64,000 nt of DNA from Castanea sativa (taxonomy: Eukaryota; Streptophyta; Magnoliopsida; Fagales; Fagaceae), in the NCBI RefSeq assembly GCF_040712315.1, contig NC_134020.1:13741251-13805250 (forward strand), written 5' to 3'. This document shows, one piece after another, positions 1 through 11,142 of the stretch (positions are counted from its first letter, which is position 1; every line of letters starts with the position of its first letter). The notes beneath the pieces were generated by a model. That model was not told the origin of the DNA and ran no database searches. It was given only the letters and a program-made list of their open reading frames with translations. A program made the translations under genes and the position numbers.

Positions 1-872
1 TGAAGGTGCAAACCTTCAAAGTCAAGACTAGTGGCGAAAAGATTTGTTCAAAAAGAAATGATTCGACTATGAAAAGATTTTTTCACCAATAGTACTTGGG
101 AAAGACTGGTCACATCCTAAGAATTAAACTTTGTTAAAATTCAGAATTTAGGATGTTTGGTCTATCTCAAACTGCTTAAATAGATTAGATTCTAGCCAAG
201 TATAGCATGTAATACATCAAGAAATGATTCTTTCCTTTTAAGTTTGAAGTTCCTTTATATAGGATTGTGGTCCTAAGATATATAAAAGGAAGAGCATATT
301 AAGATGGTTCCTTATATCAAATAGATAGGAAGTCTTTTTGCTATACTACATGCTAGGCTAAATATCTATTTTGCGGTGGGCATGGTAAGCAAATATCAAT
401 TAATCAAAGATCACTTAATTTAGTGGGAGTAAAGCATATACTCAAATATCTTGGGAGAATGAGGGATTATATGCTTGTCCACAGAAGTGAAGTTTTGATA
501 GTTACTAGAAGTACAAATACTGACTTGTAGTTTGGTTGTGATTCATGAAGTTGGACTTCAAGATATGTGTTCATCCGTAGTGGTGAAGATACATATTATG
601 AAGTTAGACTTCAAGATGTGTTCATCCTAGGTGGTGAAAATACACATTATGAAGTTGAACTTCAAGATATGTGTTCACTCTAGATGGTGAAGATACACAT
701 TAAGTGTAAATATTATCTTCTCATTAGAGAGATATGAGTACAAGAGAAATAGTAGTAGAAAAGATAATTTATGCAATAAATTTGGCTGTAACTTGTTTCC
801 AAGCCTTGCATTAGAGTGATTATGAATTACTCTAAAGGGAGATAAGTGTCGGATATATTATAAATTGTCTTT
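1..872 (+). pseudogene. Copia A: decayed 3' end of Ty1-copia pol (RNase H region)
   Basis: This is the tail of a copia retrotransposon that enters from the left edge. Translation near 431-483 gives KHILKYLGRMRDYMLVH, typical of the end of copia reverse transcriptase before RNase H. Upstream fragments such as YFAVGMVSKYQ fit the same region, and around 770-810 a weak NLA..T...AL match fits the RNase H C-terminus. Frames are broken by many stops and indels. The element resumes after the Tat-like insertion at 11612 with its polypurine tract and 3' LTR: 'tctttgaggg' (868-877) joins 'caagtgggaga' (11612-11622). Family assignment is by inspection. Confidence 0.7.
547..705 (+). repeat. Three-copy tandem repeat inside copia A remnant
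   Basis: Three imperfect direct copies of about 51-53 bp start at 547, 600 and 650. Each begins gaagttRgacttcaagat and contains gtgttcaYYC and ggtgaagatacac. The array lies in the RNase H region of the decayed copia and looks like a local duplication after the element died. Confidence 0.8.
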
Positions 873-877
873 GAGGG

Positions 878-1341
878 TGATGAAGCAGTATCTCGTCGGT
901 TTCTCTGGAATTCGTCCAGATGGTTCCTGGCAGTACTCTGACAAACCTGCGGGAGCAAGAACTTATTCAAGTGGTCACCGGTGTGGTGCCTGCCACAACG
1001 CCTCCGATGGCAAAGTCAGTATGAAAGAAGGCAATAATCGAAATATCAAGGACAAATTAGTTCAGGTTGTGATGCTATCTCCGTACCTTGTATTGGTGTT
1101 GCGAGGGTTTTATATACCCTTGGGGATTATAGCCGTTGGGGTGTTAATGACTCCCCTGATAACGTCTCTGGTGGAGTTATGGATTTTAATGCGTTTCCAC
1201 CGGTTCGTCCAGCTAGTCTCGTAACGGTTGGGGCTTTATTGGCAGCATTGAATGGCATTAAGTCTTTCTGATGACGCGGATACTAGTCATGTTCGTCCAT
1301 GAAGGCAGCTTCGTCTATGCTTAACTTCGTCAGTCCCATCA
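878..1341 (-). repeat. Element 1, 3' LTR
   Basis: The 464-bp LTR matches 11143-11606 almost perfectly. In element sense it begins TGATGGGACTGACG and ends CTGCTTCATCA. A TATA box reads on the minus strand at 1108-1116 (ttttatata on the plus strand). A purine-rich tract lies just inside it (complement of about 1342-1356), as expected of the plus-strand primer. The outer flank is the duplicated GAGGG at 873-877. Confidence 0.88.
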
Positions 1342-2054
1342 GATGCCCCCTGGGCTTCATGGTTGTCGGTGACGATCGTGGAAGCCGAACAGTTTTTTTT
1401 TTTTTTTTGTCCTTTGGGATTTTGTGCCGCATTGAATGCGTGGTGGCGGCGTTACGTGGGTCATGGCCACGTGGCGTGATGTGGTTGGAGAGGGATTGAC
1501 CCTTGGGTTTCCCGCCGATTTTCGGTTTTCACCTCCATTTGGTTTTTAAACTCCTTTCTTTGTACTTTACCTTTCATTTTCTTTCAAACTTCAGTTCATC
1601 TCCTCTGAGCACCCTCTTCGTATATTTCTTCGCTTCTTTCCGAGGAGTTTTGGTGTTTGCTTTCATTTGGGCTTCTCGCTTCTCTTCTTTGAGGTAAGCT
1701 TTTTCTTCTTCTTCCTTCTTCTTTTTTTCTTCTTCGCAAGTATCTGATTTCTTTTTGGTTTTTTGTTTCTTGGTTCTTTCTGTGTTCTTGTTTGTTTCTC
1801 CCCCTCTTTTTTGTGGGAATTTTAGTATTTTCCTATTAGCCTGGGAGTTCATGGTCAGTAATTTTGAGGTTAGGGAAGCTTGTCCTTCAATTTATTTTCT
1901 CTTTGCTCGCTTAGGGGGGTCTTTAGGTGCTTTTCCCAATTTGAGGGGTTTTGTTTTTGAGGGTAGCAGCTTAGGCGTTGTTTTAGGTGACTTGTTTCCA
2001 TTGCTCCAAGAGTCGATCGATTGGTTCGAAGGCTTGGTGAAGGAGCCGCAGTCG
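1342..2054 (+). promoter_or_regulatory. Candidate promoter and leader of the element 1 antisense gene
   Basis: This 0.7 kb lies between the 3' LTR and the antisense ORF start. It holds a T16-17 run, two ACGTG cores including a CACGTG G-box at 1468-1473, and long pyrimidine-rich stretches (about 1550-1760). A leader intron is possible but I cannot fix one. The antisense protein most likely starts at ATG 2055, because an open frame upstream back to 1755 encodes low-complexity hydrophobic sequence unlike a domain. Promoter activity is inferred from position and motifs only. Confidence 0.35.
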
Positions 2055-4076
2055 ATGTCTGAAGTTAGGTCTAGTGACCTTGACACTGGGTTGTCGTCTA
2101 GCGGTGACCCTATGGAGGGAGATACAGCCGTTTCGACCTTTAGAGAGGTTAGGGCTTTTCATGCCCTCGTGGAGCCGTGCGGGTTAGATTCTGACGCCGT
2201 CAGTCGGTTTAGGGATAGGTTTCAGTTTCCAGAGCGGGTTCGTGTTCGTCGCCCTACTGACGATGATAGGGCTTGCCAGTTTTTCCCAGGTGAAGTGTGC
2301 TTTTATGAGGCCGCTTTTACTTGTGGATTAAGGCTTCCCGTCCACTCGTTTGTAATGGAGCTCTTAGCTTATTTGGGTATCACTCCCGGGCAGCTCATGC
2401 CCAATTCGTGGAGGATAGTGGTCAACTGTATGGAGATATGGTTGGCTGCTAATGGGGATATGATCAAGGTAAACGAGCTTGTTTATTTGTACCGTTTGAA
2501 AGAGTTGAAGGAGTACGGGTATTATGAGCTAGTACCTTGGGAGAGAAGAACCAGGATCGTCAAGGGCTTACCTTCGTCCTTCAGATACTGGAAGTCCAGA
2601 TTTGTGTTTGTGTCAGGGGACGACTTTGATACCCCCTCTAACCAGGATTGGGGAGATATCCCCCCATTGCTTCGTCGGTGGGGAACCCCGACTTTAGGTG
2701 CGTCAGTATCCTTTCCTTTCCTTTTCTTGTTGGATCCGATGTTATCGTAGCTAATTTCTTTCCTCCCTGTGCAGTCAAAAGGAGACCAAAACTCAAAAGC
2801 AGGTACAAGGAGCGTGTCGAGGCGGCCATTGTGTATTCCCAGTCTATCGAAAACTAGGACGACTTGGTAGATCCTAGGACGCTCGCCTTTTACAACCTAG
2901 GCCCCGATCCGTCTCCCTTCCTCCTCCGGAGCCTTGACATTGAAGGGAAGAAGAGTAAGTATTTGGGTTCGTCAAATCCATATTCGTATTTAATTGCTTT
3001 GTTCCTTCACAATACTTTCCTTCTTCGCAGAGATGACGACTAAATTCAACAAGGGTATGTACGAGAGAATGCAATCCAAGAAGGACGAACCCCTGTCCAA
3101 CATCGGGAAGAAAGTGGTTCGGGTGAAAGGGAAAGTTTCCTCCGTCACGCCGATTGCTTCGTCTACTCCCGTGGTTTCTGGTGCCGACACTACGAGGACG
3201 ACCTCACCGGCTACTTCAATAGAGGAGATCCCGACCCCTGTTTCGAACCCTGCTTCGAAGAGGCCTCGTACAGTGGAGAGGGGGAAGGAGGCTACTTCTT
3301 CATCAACCATTTGGGATGATGAGAAGTTGGCGATGGACCAAGCTCGTGGTGTCGTGACCGCAGAAGACCTAAAGGTGTTCTCGGGTATGCCCACGAATGA
3401 GTTGATGAGTCGTCATCTCCAGAAGCTCGTCCAGGTAACCTGTTCGTTTTAAGTGACTACATATATGCCGGTTTCTTGCGTTGGTGTGTTTTGAGCTAAA
3501 TTCCGTCGTGCATGTATATTTTTTTCGTAGGTGCTGGGGGAGACTGTTCACCTTTCGTCTGAGTATCTTGCTCAGGAGGTTAAGGTTGAGTCTTCGCTTT
3601 CCCGGATCGAGGTCCTGGAGATGGAGAATTCGAAGCTAAAGAGGGAGCTAATTGCTTCGATGGAGGACGTTCAACAAGCCAGGGAGGAAGCCAAGAAGCT
3701 GAGTGATGAGCTGAAGGTAGAGCAGCAGCTTGTGCTGGAAAAAGACGGGGAGCTGGCAGCCGCGAAGGAAAAGATCAAGGTCGTCGCCTCCAGAGCTATC
3801 AAAGGTTTCCAGCAGACGGAGGAGTACAACTCTGTTCTCTTCAGCTGGTACTTCAAAGGGTTCGAGCTTTTAAGGAGGTATTGCCTCAAGCACCCTTCTG
3901 GGATTGACCTGGAGACGTTGGACATGGAGGAAGTAGACAGGGAAATCTCTGCTGACGAGGCTGCTCAAGCCGCGGCTGCTGACGCTCCTGGAGACCTCCC
4001 TGCTGTTGATGTTCCAGCCGTCGAAGCTCCTGCTCTTGAAGTCCTAGCTGAGGACGATGCCATCCCGGACATTTGA
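2055..4076 (+). pseudogene. Antisense additional ORF of element 1, four exons, one stop codon
   Basis: A spliced gene on the strand opposite gag-pol. Proposed exons are 2055-2697, 2775-2954, 3031-3434 and 3531-4076. All introns are GT-AG, with phases 1, 1, 0. The joined frame is open for 590 codons except TAG at 2855-2857. Residues about 25-215 resemble the plant 'putative gypsy-type transposon' domain, with GEVCFYEAAF and TPGQLMPNSWRI motifs. A Ser/Thr/Pro-rich linker with KRPRTVERGK follows, then a coiled coil (exon 4, leucine heptads around ELIASMEDVQQAREEAKKL) and an Ala/Asp-rich acidic tail. Such ORFs are known from Tat-lineage retrotransposons; their function is not known. Elements 2 and 3 carry diverged relatives in the same place. 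No evidence of expression can be seen. Confidence 0.72.
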
Positions 4077-4300
4077 ACCTGTTCTCAACCAGTAGAAATT
4101 ATCTCCTTTTTTTTTTTTTTTGTGCCTAATATGTTTTAAGGCTTAATTTCCAGAACATTTAAAAATTTCCATGTGTATTTTTAGCCCAGTGTTTATGGGT
4201 TTCCCTTTTTTTTTGTATAAACAATGGCCTTTGGTTTTTAGGCTTTTATAATACCGTATCTATTTACACATGTTCTTTTGTATGTCAATTTTTTGTATCC
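4077..4300. other. Element 1 non-coding 3' region
   Basis: AT-rich sequence with T runs between the antisense ORF stop and the minisatellite. It probably holds the 3' UTR and polyadenylation region of the antisense transcript. I see no clear AATAAA signal. Confidence 0.4.
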
Positions 4301-4915
4301 ATCAGTAATGTACGTTCATTTGGTGGGAACGATATTACTTAAGCCTTCTTCTGTACTTAGGCGTTCTTCTTTGTTTTTTGCCCTTGTCAGTAATGCACAT
4401 CCGTCCATGCAAAATCCTATTACTTAGGCGTTTTTTTTTTTTTTTTTTGCCTTCGTTAGTAATGTACATCCGTCCATGCGGAATCTTATTACTTAGGCTT
4501 TTTTTTTTTTTGATTTTGCCTTCGTCAGTAATGTACATCCGTCCATGCGAAATCTTATTACTTAGGCGTTTTTTTTTTTGTTTTTGCCTTCGCCAGTAAT
4601 GTACATCCGTCCATGCGGAATCTTATTACTTAGGCGTTTTTTTTTTTGTTTTTGCCTTCGTCAGTAATGCACATCCGTCCATGCGGAATCTTATTACTTA
4701 GGCGTTTTTTTTTTGTTTTTGCCTTCGTCAGTAATGTACATCCGTCCTTGCGGAATCTTATTACTTAGGCATTTTTTTTTTTTTTTTGCCTTCGTCAGTA
4801 ATGTACATCCGTCCATGCGGAATCTTATTACTTAGGCATTTTTTTTTTGATTTTGCCTTCGTCAGTAATGTACATCCGTCCATGCGGAATCTTATTACTT
4901 AGGCAATTTTTTTGT
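4301..4915. repeat. Minisatellite of 67-70 bp units in element 1 3' region
   Basis: About nine tandem units. The core 'cagtaatgtacatccgtcc' starts near 4388, 4456, 4526, 4594, 4662, 4729, 4796 and 4863, with a degenerate first copy from about 4302. Each unit ends in 'cttattacttaggcg' and a T run of 8-20. Length differences lie mainly in the T run. The array lies between the integrase end (5006) and the antisense ORF end (4076). Tat/Ogre elements are known for hypervariable tandem repeats in this position. Confidence 0.93.
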
Positions 4916-5005
4916 TGGTAGTGGGTCTCCGGGACTTGGTACTTGTATGAACACATTATTTGAACCATTATTTCATTAATTTTGAGGAATCGGTACATTC
5001 TTGAT

Positions 5006-8000
5006 TTACATCTGTTGGTGGTACTTCTTCAAGTGTTCTATGTTCCAAGGTCGCGGGAGTTTTTGTCCGTCTAGGGTCTCCAAATGATAGCTACCTTGCC
5101 GGGAGTAATGCACGACTTTGTAAGGTCCTTCCCATGTGGGACCGAGTTTCCCGTGGGTGGAGTTTCTAGTTGCAGTCGTCACCTTGCATAGGACGAGGTC
5201 GCCAATTTCTAGTCTTCTGAGCTTGACCCTTTTGTTATAGTATTCAGTCATCTTCTGTTGGTACTTCATCGTCATGTTCGAGGCCTTGTCCCTTACCTCG
5301 TCTAAGCAATCCAGATTGATTCGAAGCTGGTCGTCGTTGTTCTCCTCGTAGAATACTTCTCGCCTGGTGCTGGCCATACCCACCTCGACTGGGATTACTG
5401 CTTCAGTGCCATAAGTGAGCCTGAAAGGCGTCTCTCCCGTTGGTGTTCTTGCTGTTGTTCTGTAGGCCCACAAGACATTGGGCAATTCTTCCGGCCACGC
5501 ACCCTTAGCCTCGTCTAGCCGTGCTTTGATGATTCTGAGCAGTGTTCGATTAGTTACTTACGTTTGCCCGTTTGACTGCGGATGTCCAAGTGACGAGAAC
5601 TTATTCCTGATACCTAGCCCTGAGCAAAAGTCTATAAATCCCTGGCTGTCGAACTATTGGAAATTATCTGAAATGATCGTTCGCGGAATCCTGAACCTGC
5701 AAATTATATTTCTCCACACGAAGTTACGGATTCTCGCCTCTGTGATCGTTGCTATTGCTTTTGCTTCGACCCATTTAGTGAAGTAGTCGATAGCGACGAG
5801 CAAGAACCGTACCTGTCCTTTTCCAAGGGGTAATGGGCCGATGATATCAATCCCCCATTGTGCGAATGGCCATGGGGAGGTAATCGTTGTCATCTTTTCT
5901 GCTGGTAGCCTCTGGACGTTCCCGAACCTCTGGCACTTATCGCACCTCTTGGCGAGCTCCGTAGCGTTTGCCTGCATAGTTGGCCAGAAATATCCTGCTC
6001 TAATAACTTTGCTTACCAGTGATCTGGGCCCGGCGTGGTCTCCGCAAATCCCTTCGTGGATTTCGTGGAGGACGTACTTGGCTTCTTCCTCGTCGATACA
6101 CTTCAAATAAGGCAGGGTGAACCCTCTTTTGTATAAGGTATCATTCAAAATTGTAAATCTAGCCGCCCTTGCTTTAATCTTCCTAGCCTCCATTGAGTCA
6201 TGAGGGAGATGCTCGTCTTGAAGGTATGAGACGATCAGTGCCATCCAACCACCTATGTTCTGGATGGAGAATACTGGGACTTCCTCGATGCTAGGGTATT
6301 TCTGAATCTCCATGAGAATTTCATTGTTCGTTGGTTCTTCTTCAGACGAGGCCATTTTGGCGACCTCATCCGCCGCTGCATTCTGGTTTCTCGGGATCCG
6401 GAAGAAATTCAACTTATCGAACCCACGAGCTAAATGTTTAATTAGCTTGAGGTACTTCTGCATCCTCTCTTCCTTCGCCTCATACTCTTCCCTGATCTGC
6501 CCTATTGCCAGTTTCGAGTCACTCTGCATAAGCAAGTTCTTAATCCCAAGGGCTTTGCCAAGTCTTAGTCCCGTTAGTATGCCTTCGTACTCAGCCTCGT
6601 TGTTGGTTGCCGAGAATTTTAATTGGACTCCATATTGGAGTTTTTCTCCATTGGGGGTGTTTATAATGACCCCTACTCCTCCCCTCTTTTGGGCTAACGA
6701 TCCGTCAGTCTAAATCGTCCACTGCTCCACCTCGTCTTTGCCGTTGTCATCTTCTGGAAGGGTGAACTCCGCTATGAAGTCTGCTAGAGCTTGCGCCTTG
6801 ATGGCCGTTCTGGGATGGTATTCGATGTCGAACTGGCTGAGTTCGATTGCCCATTGGACCATTCTCCCAGCTGCTTCAAGGTTGTTCATGGATTTCCTGA
6901 TAGGTTGATCCGTCATTACAAGGATAGGGTGTGCTTCAAAGTATGGTCGTAGCTTTCGTGAAGCCACTATTAGGGCAAAAATGATCTTTTCAATCCTGGG
7001 ATACCTGGCCTCTGCTCCTTGGAAGGCTTGACTGACATAGTAAACTGGGAGCTGCTTCTTATCTTCCTCTCGAATTAAGGCTGCACTGACGGCCGTGGCT
7101 GATGCTGCCAGGTATAAATAAAGGCTTTCCCCTGCTTTTGAGGGACTTAAGATGGGCGGGCTACCGAGGTAACGCTTGAGCTCTTGAAAGGCTGCTTCAC
7201 ATTCGTCAGTCCAGGAGAAAGCTTGCTTCAATGTTTTGAAAAATGGGAGACATTTGTCCGTCGCTTTAGAGACGAACCTATTGAGTGCAGCTATCCTTCC
7301 TGTGAGCTTTTGGACTTCCTTAACGGTCTTGGGTGATGCCATGCTGAGTATTGCTTGCACCTTCTCTGGATTTGCTTCTATTCCCCTTTGGGATACCATG
7401 AATCCTAAGAACTTTCCTGAAGCTACCCCGAACACGCACTTACTAGGATTTAGCTTCATCTGGTATTTTCGGAGGGTATTAAATGTCTCTCCCAGGTCGT
7501 CTAGGTGAGTCAACTCTTCATTGCTCTTGACGAGCATATCGTCCACATATACCTCCATATTTCTCCCAATTTGCTTGATGAACATCTTGTTTACCAGTCT
7601 TTGGTACGTTGCTCCTGCGTTCTTCAGTCCGAAGGGCATTACCTTATAGCAGTAAAGTCCTTGGCTTGTGATGAAAGCAGTTTTTTCCTGATCTTCCTTA
7701 GCCATCTTTATCTGGTTGTAACCTGAAAATGCATCCATGAATGTTAGCAACTTATGTCCAGTCGTAGAGTCTACCAATTGATCTATCCTCGGCAGGGGAA
7801 AACTATCCTTCGGGCAAGCCTTGTTCAGGTCCGTGAAGTCCACGCACATTCTCCACTTTCCATTTGCTTTCTTCACCAGCACGACGTTGGCCAGCCATTT
7901 GGGATAGTAAACTTCTCGGATGAAGTCTGCCTGCAACAACCTGTTAACTTCTTCCGTGATTGCTTGGTTTCGTTTGGGGGCAAAGACCCGTCGTTTCTGT

Positions 8001-8091
8001 TGGACGGGTTTTTTCTCGGGGTCTGTCTTCAACTCGTGCTAGATTACCTAGCGTGGTATATCCGGCATATCTCGTGACTCCATGCAAATAC
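5006..8091 (-). pseudogene. Element 1 pol: reverse transcriptase, RNase H, integrase
   Basis: One continuous minus-strand frame from 8091 to 5006. RT runs about 8030-7200, with catalytic YVDD at about 7549-7538 and preceding motifs VDFTDLNKACPKD and VMPFGLKNAGATYQR. Two RNase H regions follow: the first about 7150-6750, the second starting TDGSLAQKRGG near 6709 with NNEAEYEGIL. Integrase follows with H-H-CDKC zinc binding (about 6050-5920), WGIDIIGP and TIISDN. Five stops interrupt it: 8048, 8039, 6710, 5654 and 5558. The last replaces the integrase catalytic Glu (GAA to TAA). The frame ends at 5008. The protease and RT N-terminus are missing, displaced by the nested copia fragment. Confidence 0.92.
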
Positions 8092-9529
8092 TGAAGGAAA
8101 AATTCTGGTTTTGCATCTCATGCAAAACCCACAGCGGAAGCGACGAACTAGGATCTATTTCATTCATGATTGATAACGTGCACAATGTAAATTTCAGAAT
8201 TTAAGAACAAGATAGCGTACCTTGGTGTGGAGAAATCCAAAACAAAGATTAGAAGCACTTGGGAACACTTTTAATCTTCACTCCAATTCCACTTTACGCC
8301 CAAGATGTATGGTCTCTCAATCAGTTTTTCAAAGGGAGAATGAAAGTGTGTCTCACACTCTCTCACACACCGTTTCTTTTTCTTTTCTAATCTCTTCTAA
8401 TAAAAATTTTGTCTGTTTCTCCCTTTATAACTAACTGATTATCTAATTGGGCTGGCCTATTGGGCCTTTCCAATTGGGCTTTAGTGTGTGGCTTGAAGTG
8501 GGACCAAAAGGGACCAATAAGACACTAGCTCCAATGGACCTTGGGCTTTTCCGTCAACTCTTGACAAGTCCAAAGTTACCATTAATTATATTCAATACCA
8601 CTATATAAATATAATTGCACTCTAGGCCTTATTAATAAATTATATCCCAAGACTTTATTGTACACGTAACCCCTTCATAAAATATTCGTAGTAACACAAA
8701 GTCATAAATGTAGACTGCCACTTTGTAAATTACTACATCTTATCCTTGAGTACCCGGTTTAATTCTTTAAAGTTATTCATTATATATATTTATGAAATCC
8801 AATTTCACAAATATATACTTTAGTAATTTCTTACTAAAGTGGTTAGGCCTAACTCTCTGAATAACTGAAACCATTAAACTTATCTCAAGGGAATATTTTA
8901 TATCTCTATCAAGAGACTATGAATTCCATCTTGAGAATATATGCTCCATCAACACTAAATGTGGCTGCCCAACATACTGAGGTTTTGACCGTCACTTCAG
9001 ATCTCACTCCTGATATATCAAAGCAACCTACACTTCATGATCAGGTCTATTATTCTCTCAGGATTAAGAGTTCATGCAAATAGAAGTCGTGAGATTTATT
9101 ATTCATTTGACAGTGGTTAGAAGAATAATAAATCTCACAACGGTCCTATTCAATATGTTTTAACTCTTAAAACATATCAACATATCAACTAGAAGTTTCC
9201 ACTTCCATGATCAAGACAAATCATCTTTGTTGACACGTTATAGTCTTCGCAGATGAAATGCCCAATTTCATCACCGACTACGAACTATAAATTCTGAGTT
9301 TACAAAGAACTTGTGATTTACATCTTCTGTGACTTTTCACATAAATCACATACAATGCATCTCATGGACTATATGATAATGTTCCATATTCATGTTACCA
9401 TTATTTTAGATAATAATAAAATAACTTTATCAATCACAATATTAAGTCATACATCATGTCTTACATAATGTCATACATAATATCATACATAGCATCATAC
9501 AATAGGATTTAAGGGCACTAATCCTAACA
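8092..9529 (-). repeat. Copia A-family 3' LTR nested in element 1
   Basis: A 1438-bp LTR in minus orientation. In sense it begins TGTTAGGATTAGTGC and ends TTTTTCCTTCA. It is related along its length to the LTRs at 11624-12996 and 42337-43751, for example the shared segment 'gtagtcggtgatgaaat' read on the opposite strand near 9260-9290. Element 1 sequence resumes immediately at 8091. The left flank aatac (8087-8091) has no matching partner because the other end of this copia is truncated. Confidence 0.85.
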
Positions 9530-9705
9530 ATCTCTCACTTGCCCTAAAGACTATTGTGCACTAATCTAACTCCCATTCCCTCCAAATGTGACTCGAAAGT
9601 CCTTTGAGGCAAGGCTTTGGTAAAGGGATCTGCTAGATTATTTGCACTTTCAATCTTAGCTACCACAACATCTCCACGAGCAACAATGTCTCGAATCATG
9701 TTACT
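9530..9705 (-). pseudogene. Copia RNase H C-terminal fragment and polypurine tract
   Basis: Minus-strand translation reads [19 protein letters not shown], then NLADPFTKAL and ends GMGVRLVHNSL with a stop, the C-terminus of copia RNase H. The polypurine tract 'gggcaagtgagaga' abuts the LTR at 9529. Upstream of about 9705 the sequence switches to element 1 gag. Only about 50 codons of the copia survive, so it was truncated by deletion. The junction base is approximate. Confidence 0.85.
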
Positions 9706-11078
9706 TGCCTCTGGCATGCTTTCTTGAGGGACTTGTATGATCCCCCCATGAAAGGTCCTCCTGCTATTGTGCTTATCTCCCCGATCACATCTTGTGGTTG
9801 AGATGAGCGAATCTCATTCTTGGACGAGGACTCGCGTTGGCTCGTGTCGCCCTCCCTGAACCTGCTGGAGTCCCCCTTTTTTACGTACTTCTGGAGCTTT
9901 CCTTTTTGTATCAATTCTTCTATCTGTCCTTTCAGGTCTCGGCAATCCTCCGTGTAATGGCCGTGATCCTTGTGGAATCGGCAGTATTTGATTTTGTCAC
10001 GCACGCTTGGTGACGAGTGCAAGGGTCTCGGCCATTTTAGGTGGTGTTGATCCTGGATTTGCGTCAAAATCTTGTCAACAGGCATAATTAGAGGTGTGAA
10101 TATTACCGGTCATGGAGCTTTCTCGTCTTTTCGTCTGTCAATGTCACCTCCTCAGCGGCTTGGGCACTCCCTCTTTTGTCTCCTGCGTTCGTCCTCCTTC
10201 CTTCCTTCCTTCTTTGGCTTTTCCTCATCTACGATGGCCGCCAGTGCATCCTCAGCATACATGTACTTTTGAGCTTTCAACAGCATCTCCGCCATTGTCC
10301 GGGGCAGATTCTTTGCTAACGAGATGACGAATTCTCTAGACTTAAGCCCTGCTTTAAATGTCGTCAACTGGACCTTATCGTCTGCGTCGTCCACCTCTAG
10401 GGTCTCTCGAGTGAAGCGTTTTACATACGACCGCAAGGTCTCCCTCTCTCCTTGCTTAATAGTGAGTAGGTGATCCGCTGGTCTCTTGGGGCGTTGACCC
10501 CCGAAAAAATGGCGCTGGAAAGCATTACTTAACTTCTCAAAGTTGTCGATGGACGAAGTGGGAAATCTCATGAACCACTCTCGTCTAGCTCCCTTCAGCG
10601 TAGTGGGGAAAGAACGACACATGATCTCATCAGGGGGCTGTTGAAGGCCTAAGGTCGTATTGAAGGTATTAAGGTGATCTTGGGGATCCTTGAGCCCGTC
10701 AAAAGGCTCGAGCTGAGGCAGCCGGAATTTCGCTGGTACCGGTCGTTCTAAGACTGCCATGGTAAAAGGGGAGTCCGCCGCTCTGACCATTTTATCTAGG
10801 CTTCGATCGGTCTTTTCTTTGATGGCATTTCTTAATTCATCCATCTCCTTTCTCATCTCCTAGAGGATGTCGGAATGCTGTTCCTCTGGGGTTACCGTCC
10901 TCCGTCGGTCACTCCTTCCATGGCTATCCCCTTCGTCCTCTTGGACAGCTCTTGACCGGTTCTCCTCTTGCTGTAACCTCTGTCTCATCTCTTGATTCTG
11001 TCTAGTAAGTTCTTCGACGGTGGCCGTGAGATTTCGGACTTGCTGTGCCAAGGCCGCCGAGTCCTGGTTGGATTCCAT
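9706..11078 (-). pseudogene. Element 1 gag
   Basis: Minus-strand gag, all in one frame from ATG 11076-11078. An N-terminal coiled coil (VRNLTATVEELTRQNQEMRQ) is followed by the retrotransposon gag domain (FRLPQLEPFDGLKDPQDHL, then GARREWFMRFP and QRHFFGGQRPKRPADHLL), then a lysine/arginine-rich region and a Cys/His knuckle [14 protein letters not shown] near 9980-9940. Stops lie at 10860-10862, 10152-10154 and 10110-10112. The C-terminus and all of the protease are cut off at the copia junction near 9705. The protein would form the intracellular particle that packages element RNA; this copy cannot. Confidence 0.88.
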
Positions 11079-11120
11079 CTAGAGCTGGTAGGAACCACAT
11101 TCTTGTTGTATGAGAAAATC

Positions 11121-11140
11121 GTTCCCACAGACAACGCCAA
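11121..11140 (-). promoter_or_regulatory. Element 1 primer-binding site
   Basis: Just inside the 5' LTR, the minus strand reads ttggcgttgtctgtgggaac. It has the same form as the site in element 2 (26448-26466, ttggcggcgtctgtgggga). It is the expected tRNA primer site for minus-strand DNA synthesis. I do not assign the tRNA. Confidence 0.7.
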
Positions 11141-11142
11141 AC

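Noticed and set aside
878..1341. Target duplication GGTGA with LTR start at 881
   Set aside because: GAGGG at 873-877 with LTR start at 878 matches the other flank exactly, so the 464-bp LTR is preferred.
1574..1852. Lys/Glu-rich open frame on the minus strand
   Set aside because: It is the complement of a pyrimidine-rich leader; composition explains it.
4335..4599. Open frames on both strands
   Set aside because: Repetitive translations of the minisatellite, not genes.
4301..4915. Regularly spaced repeats resembling a CRISPR array
   Set aside because: The units are contiguous tandem copies without unique spacers, lie inside a plant LTR retrotransposon, and vary only in T-run length.
5478..8077. 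Several plus-strand open frames of 70-130 codons
   Set aside because: Shadows of the minus-strand pol; no domain and no supporting features.
9535..9700. Reading the copia RNase H fragment as part of element 1
   Set aside because: Its motifs (NLADPFTKAL, then polypurine tract and TGTTAGG LTR start) are copia type, not gypsy.
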